NCBI RefSeq assembly: GCF_032917945.1
Contig: NZ_CP136624.1
Coordinates: 7,316,001 to 7,380,000, forward strand
DNA length: 64,000 bases
Direction: 5' to 3'
Source of the DNA: Bradyrhizobium sp. sBnM-33
GTDB taxonomy: Bacteria > Pseudomonadota > Alphaproteobacteria > Rhizobiales > Xanthobacteraceae
Position 1 is the first letter of the stretch; every line of letters starts with the position of its first letter. Below are positions 60,226 to 64,000 of this stretch, piece after piece. The notes beneath the pieces are model-generated. The model saw nothing but the letters and a program-made list of their open reading frames with translations, searched no databases and was not told where the DNA came from. Both the position numbers and the translations under genes were made by a program.

Positions 60226-61368
60226 CTAGCTGTGCGCCCTCGCCGGGACCGAACGGGACCGCTCCTCGCCGTGCTCGAAAGTGTCGCTGAAGTCGGCGAG
60301 CCGGGGCGATATCATGGCGCGTTCGCGCGGGAAGGCTTCCGGCATCTCCTCGCGGATGAAGGTGAGCAGCTTTTCCCTGATCTCGCAGCGGAGATCCCAG
60401 GATTGCGGCGCGGATCTGGCGCTGACCAGCGCCCGAAGCTCGATCGACCGCGGGCTGGCCTCGATCACCTGGAGATTGACCACGGCGCCATCCCACAATT
60501 TGGACTCGCGCACGGCCTCCTCTAACCGCTGCCTGATCCGCGAGACATCGGTGCAATAATCGACGTGAAAGGTGATGGCCCCGATCAGCGACTGGGTGTC
60601 GCGGGTCCAATTCTGGAACGGACGCTCGATGAAGTAGGACAGCGGCACGACCATCCTGCGCCAGTCCCACAACCGGACCACGACATAAGTCGAGGCGATG
60701 TCCTCGATCCACCCCCATTCGTTCTCGATGATGACGGCGTCCTCGATCCGGATCGGTTGCGTGATCGCGATCTGAACGCCGGCGATGAGGTTGCTGAGCA
60801 ATGGCCTTGCGGCAAGGCCGACGATCAGGCCGGCCGCGCCGGCTGAGGCGAACAGGCTGACGCCGTACTGCTTAACGGATTCGAAGGTCATCAGGGCGGT
60901 GGAGACGGCAATGATGACGACCAAGGTATCGATCACCCGCTTGAAGACGCGAACCTGGGTGACGTGCTTGCGGGCGAGAAAATTCTCGTCGGTATCGAGG
61001 CGGAACCGCTGCAGATAGCGCGCGGCCCCCATGTCCACCGCGCGAACCGTGATCCATCCGACCAGCGCGATCACGGCGACGACGAAAAAATGCCTGAGCT
61101 GTTCACGCAGCACGTCGTTCAGTGGCGCCAGCGGCAGCACCAGCGCCACGGCCACCAGACAAAGCGCCAGCCGCGCCGGACCAGCGATCCGTTGCAGAAG
61201 CAACGTCACGGCCGGCCAGCGTGTCCCAATCGCGCGTTTGATGATTCTTGCAGAAATACCGTACACGAACAGCGCCACGGCAATGGCGCCGACGACGAGG
61301 CCAAGCCCGACCAGCCATTGTGGCACCCAAGCGAACGCCTGTTCGAATTTTGATAGAAGATCTTCCAT
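60226..61368 (-). CDS. MscS family mechanosensitive ion channel
   Basis: The 380-residue channel has four to five N-terminal membrane segments, the pore-lining helix (YGVSLFASAGAAGLIVGLAARPLLSNLIAG), then the MscS beta domain with PIRIEDAVIIENEWGWIEDI and WDWRRMVVPLSYFIERPFQNW. The C-terminal domain covers about 280-360. Such channels release solutes when the membrane is stretched. It is a single-gene unit beside the ureide operon and has no evident link to it. Confidence 0.92.
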   Translation of the reverse strand: MEDLLSKFEQAFAWVPQWLVGLGLVVGAIAVALFVYGISARIIKRAIGTRWPAVTLLLQRIAGPARLALCLVAVALVLPLAPLNDVLREQLRHFFVVAVIALVGWITVRAVDMGAARYLQRFRLDTDENFLARKHVTQVRVFKRVIDTLVVIIAVSTALMTFESVKQYGVSLFASAGAAGLIVGLAARPLLSNLIAGVQIAITQPIRIEDAVIIENEWGWIEDIASTYVVVRLWDWRRMVVPLSYFIERPFQNWTRDTQSLIGAITFHVDYCTDVSRIRQRLEEAVRESKLWDGAVVNLQVIEASPRSIELRALVSARSAPQSWDLRCEIREKLLTFIREEMPEAFPRERAMISPRLADFSDTFEHGEERSRSVPARAHS

Positions 61369-61529
61369 GCCGGATCCCCGCTGCGTAGCGCCGTTCGGCC
61401 GCTAACGCATTGATCCGTGCATTGGTCCCGCATCTAACGCAGCGCAGCAATTCACCATGCGCATCGCGGAGATTGACCGGGAAATGGGGAACTTTGGCGT
61501 GATGGCATGCGGTTGCAGAGCGGGTTGGC

Positions 61530-62321
61530 TCAGGATTCGCCGCGCCAGAATGCGGTCTGCAGGGGCAGTTGATGTTTGATCATTGCGACGCCATCAACTA
61601 CCTTCAGGCCACGCGCGGCGCAAGCTTGCATGAACTCGGTCCGGCGGGCGGCGATGATATCGAACACGGCGCAATCATCCGGCAGCCGCGCGGGATTCAT
61701 CGGCAGGGCGTCCGTCTCGCAAAGCCCGAGTGAGGTGGCGTTGACGAGCAGGCCGGCGTCGTCGAATTTCTCGTCCAGGCTGATCTCGATATCGGCAAAA
61801 CGGCTGCGGAGTTTTCGGGCGAGGATTTCGACCGGCCCCAGCGTTTCGTTCAGGATTCGCAGCCGCCTCACGCCTGCGGCAGCCAGCGCGTGACAGATCG
61901 CGCGGCCGGCTCCCCCCGCCCCGATCACGACGCAGCGGCGGTCGGGATCGAATATCCCCTCCTCGCGCGCCGCATTCAGGAAGCCGCCGCCATCGAAGGA
62001 TTCCCCGACCAGCCGTCCACCGGCCTCGATCCGGATCGTGTTGACGACACCTTCGAACTCGGCGGCCGGCCCGACCGCATCGCATAGCGCGAACGCCGCC
62101 GGCTTGTGCGGCATCGTGAGATTGAAGCCGGCAACGCTCGGCGATTTCGCGGGCGTGCGGATTGTTTCGGAAAGATGTTCCGGCGCGATGTCGAGCAGCA
62201 CCATGTGCCAGTCCAGCCCTGCGCCTTGAAAGTAAGGCGTGTAGTGGCGGGGCGCGCCGACATGGCCGGCCGGATGGGCAAAGATGAAGACAAATCGTGA
62301 AGCACCGGTCGGAAGCCGCAT
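61530..62321 (-). CDS. Shikimate dehydrogenase-like protein (AroE family) in a transporter operon
   Basis: The 263-residue protein starts five bases after the stop of the broken permease, with GGGTGAG upstream. It keeps AroE features: substrate-site lysine in FNLTMPHKPAAF, VVNTIR, the D-G-G-F loop (GESFDGGGF) and the NAD(P) motif VIGAGGAGRAICHALA. Because it sits in a sugar-type ABC transporter operon, it is probably a catabolic paralogue that oxidises quinate, shikimate or a related acid and not the biosynthetic enzyme. An AroE-like amino acid dehydrogenase is the alternative. Confidence 0.86.
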   Translation of the reverse strand: MRLPTGASRFVFIFAHPAGHVGAPRHYTPYFQGAGLDWHMVLLDIAPEHLSETIRTPAKSPSVAGFNLTMPHKPAAFALCDAVGPAAEFEGVVNTIRIEAGGRLVGESFDGGGFLNAAREEGIFDPDRRCVVIGAGGAGRAICHALAAAGVRRLRILNETLGPVEILARKLRSRFADIEISLDEKFDDAGLLVNATSLGLCETDALPMNPARLPDDCAVFDIIAARRTEFMQACAARGLKVVDGVAMIKHQLPLQTAFWRGES

Positions 62322-62326
62322 CGCTC

Positions 62327-63167
62327 TCACCCTTTTACCGCGCCCGCCGTCAGCCCGCTCACCAGATAGCGGCGCACGGCGAGCGAGAAAATCAGGACCG
62401 GCGCCATCACCAGCGAGCCGCCCGCGGCGATCTTGCCCCACTCCCAGCCCTCGTAGTTCATGAAGTTGACCACGGCGACCGGCGCTGTCCGTGCATTGGT
62501 CCGCGTCAGGATCAGCGCAAAGAAGAAGTCGTTCCAGGCGTAGAGGAAGCACAGGATCGCGGTGGCGGCGATGCCGGGCGCGACCATCGGCAGCACGATC
62601 TGGAGGAAGACGACCCGTGTCGACGCGCCGTCGACCAGCGCCGCCTCTTCCAGCGACCGCGGCACGGTTTCAAAAAACGGCTGCATCATCCAGATCACCA
62701 GCGGGAGGTTGAAACTGGTGTAGACCAGCACCAGTCCGGTGACGGTGTCGAGCAGCCCGATCCAGCGATAGAACAGGAAGAACGGAATCGTAAACGCGAT
62801 CGGCGGCGCCATTCGCGTCACCAGGATCGCAAAGCTCAGCGCGTGCTTTCCCCGCCCCGCCCATCGCGACAACGCGTAGGCCCGCGGGTACGCCTAGAAT
62901 GAGCGCCAGCGCCGTGGAGAACGACGCACTCATCAGGCTGTTGACAAAGGAGGCCGCGAACGCGCCTTGCCAGAGCGACGCATAATTTTGCAGCGTCGGC
63001 GTGAAGATCAAGGGCGGCGGAAACTGCAGGATCAGGTCATTGGACTTGAAGCTCATCTGCAAGAGCCAGAGGAACGGTGACAGCAGCACAATCAGCGTCA
63101 CACCGATCGCCACGAGCCGGCGCGGGCTGGCCGAACGGCGGACCGGGCCACTCATGCCCCCGCTCAT
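62327..63167 (-). pseudogene. Carbohydrate-type ABC transporter permease (MalG family), broken by a one-base insertion
   Basis: Read from the ATG at 63167 (overlapping the MalF-type stop, ATGA), the frame gives MSGGMSGPVRRSASPRRLVA and continues to LALILGVPAG. It then leaves the family pattern. In the next frame the protein resumes as AYALSRWAGRGKHALSF, with EEAALVDGASTRVVFLQIVLP (the ATPase-contact loop) to the end at 62327. Removing one G from the GGG run read on the minus strand (plus-strand CCC at 62881-62883) restores VPAAYALSRW, the usual sequence. The total length is 841 bases, one more than a multiple of three. It is either a real mutation or a sequencing error. Confidence 0.88.
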
Positions 63168-64000
63168 GCCATGGCCTCGCGGCGGCGGCCCATCCACACC
63201 ACGCCGAGGCTAACCGCGATGACGAGCAGCAGCATCACGATCGTAACCGAACTGGAATAGCCGATTTCGTTGAAGTCGAATGCGAGCAGATAAGCGTAAT
63301 AGTTCGTCACCTCGGTGACGCTGCCCGGCCCGCCGCCGGTCAAGAGGAACACCAGCGGAAATGCCTTGACGCTGTCGATCAGGCGAAACATGCCCGATAT
63401 GACCAGGATCGGCGTGATGAAGGGCAGCGTGATGTAGAAGAAGATCTGCAGCCGGTTGGCGCCGTCGACCAGGGCTGCTTCGGAAAATTCCTCCGGAATG
63501 GTCTGCAGCGCGGCCAATACCATCAGGAAGGTGAAGGGCATCCATTCCCAGGTGTCGGCGATGATGATCGCGGTCAGCGCGAAATCGACGCTCGAAGTCA
63601 GCGACGGCATGGTCACGTTAAGCAGGCCTGCGGCGTAGTAGAGTGGGCTGATGTCGGGCGTGTAGATCAGTTTCCATATGATCGCCACGACGATCGGCGG
63701 CAGCACCATCGGAATCAGGAACAGAGTGCGGGCGAATTCCACGACGCGCGACTGCGTGTGCAGCAGTAGCGCGAGCAGCATGCCGAGCAGGACCTGCAAC
63801 AGCACGCCCCAGAACGACAGCTTGGCCTGCACCCATAGCGAATTGACGAAGCGCGGGTCGCCCGGAAGCAGGCGATAGTTCCGCAAGGGCGAGCTGAAAT
63901 CCGTCGACGATCCCGGATTGACGAGTTGGAACGGCGTCAGGCTGGTCACGACAAGATAGATCGCAGGCAAGCCTGCGATCACAAACAACACGATCAGGCT
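63164..64000 (-). CDS. Carbohydrate-type ABC transporter permease (MalF family), 5' end cut by window edge
   Basis: The frame is open to the right edge, so the N-terminus is missing; about 278 residues are visible. At least five hydrophobic segments occur, and the ATPase-contact loop reads IPEEFSEAALVDGANRLQIFFYITLPFITP. It pairs with the MalG-type permease, which it overlaps. The binding protein and ATPase probably lie to the right. The AroE-like gene at the operon end suggests a cyclic sugar-acid substrate. Confidence 0.92.
   Translation of the reverse strand, partial: SLIVLFVIAGLPAIYLVVTSLTPFQLVNPGSSTDFSSPLRNYRLLPGDPRFVNSLWVQAKLSFWGVLLQVLLGMLLALLLHTQSRVVEFARTLFLIPMVLPPIVVAIIWKLIYTPDISPLYYAAGLLNVTMPSLTSSVDFALTAIIIADTWEWMPFTFLMVLAALQTIPEEFSEAALVDGANRLQIFFYITLPFITPILVISGMFRLIDSVKAFPLVFLLTGGGPGSVTEVTNYYAYLLAFDFNEIGYSSSVTIVMLLLVIAVSLGVVWMGRRREAMA

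Noticed and set aside
1..64000. CRISPR arrays, tRNA/rRNA genes, insertion sequences or prophage genes
   Set aside because: No regularly spaced direct repeats, no cloverleaf-like gene and no transposase or integrase-like protein were seen. The repeats present are dispersed palindromes, not spacer arrays.

Overview
The window is high-GC alphaproteobacterial DNA. The gene families, the solute-binding-protein-rich content and several families of intergenic palindromic repeats look most like Bradyrhizobium or a close relative (Nitrobacteraceae). That assignment is an inference from gene content; no rRNA or tRNA gene is present to test it. The DNA is a patchwork of short catabolic operons, each usually pairing a transporter with enzymes and a regulator. 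I saw no transposase, phage gene, integron or CRISPR array.

Positions 1-13000. A nicotinate (vitamin B3) catabolic locus is arranged around a divergent promoter at 5184-5468. To the right lie the two nicotinate dehydrogenase subunits: a 2Fe-2S protein, and a molybdopterin protein fused to a three-haem cytochrome c. To the left lie a 6-hydroxynicotinate reductase, a UPF0280 protein with ApbE-like motifs, a PF06684 protein, and a branched-chain-type ABC importer (binding protein plus LivH, cut by the window edge). pncB (NAD salvage from nicotinate), an O-acetylhomoserine sulfhydrylase and an alpha/beta hydrolase follow.

13000-22400. This part holds a leaderless HtrA-like protease, a GMC dehydrogenase with its small partner, and a divergent Baeyer-Villiger-type monooxygenase without a clear start codon. 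A 0.9 kb gene-free block packed with repeats comes next, then a single-chain biotin-dependent acyl-CoA carboxylase.

22500-31300. This is a probable heterocycle or amide scavenging system: a TRZ/ATZ-type amidohydrolase, an NMT1/THI5-type ABC importer, a GntR/FCD regulator, a SnoaL-like protein, and a cytosine-deaminase-like protein with altered active-site residues. Copies of a GTGCATGCAA motif lie in both divergent promoter regions and tie the set together. An enolase-superfamily enzyme follows.

31500-41000. This part carries an orphan Leu/Ile/Val-type binding protein, a small secreted protein, HyuA/HyuB, an MFS transporter, a CmcJ/NvfI-type oxidoreductase, an SDR whose catalytic residues are replaced, and HU with a clear terminator.

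41400-51600. A complete Dpp/Opp-type peptide ABC system has its two ATPases fused. It is followed by a DAO-type oxidase, a VOC protein, a TetR regulator, a fatty acid desaturase and a MetX-like hydrolase.

51700-60100. Nitrogen and ureide metabolism: an NCS2-like permease overlapping a biuret-hydrolase-like gene next to a LysR regulator; a SnoaL-like exported protein; an unrecognised protein that may be a six-hairpin glycosidase; and an operon of DUF3830, PuuE-type allantoinase and an allantoate-amidohydrolase-like M20 enzyme.

60200-64000. This part has an MscS-type channel, then an operon with two sugar-type ABC permeases and an AroE-like dehydrogenase. The second permease is broken by a one-base insertion.
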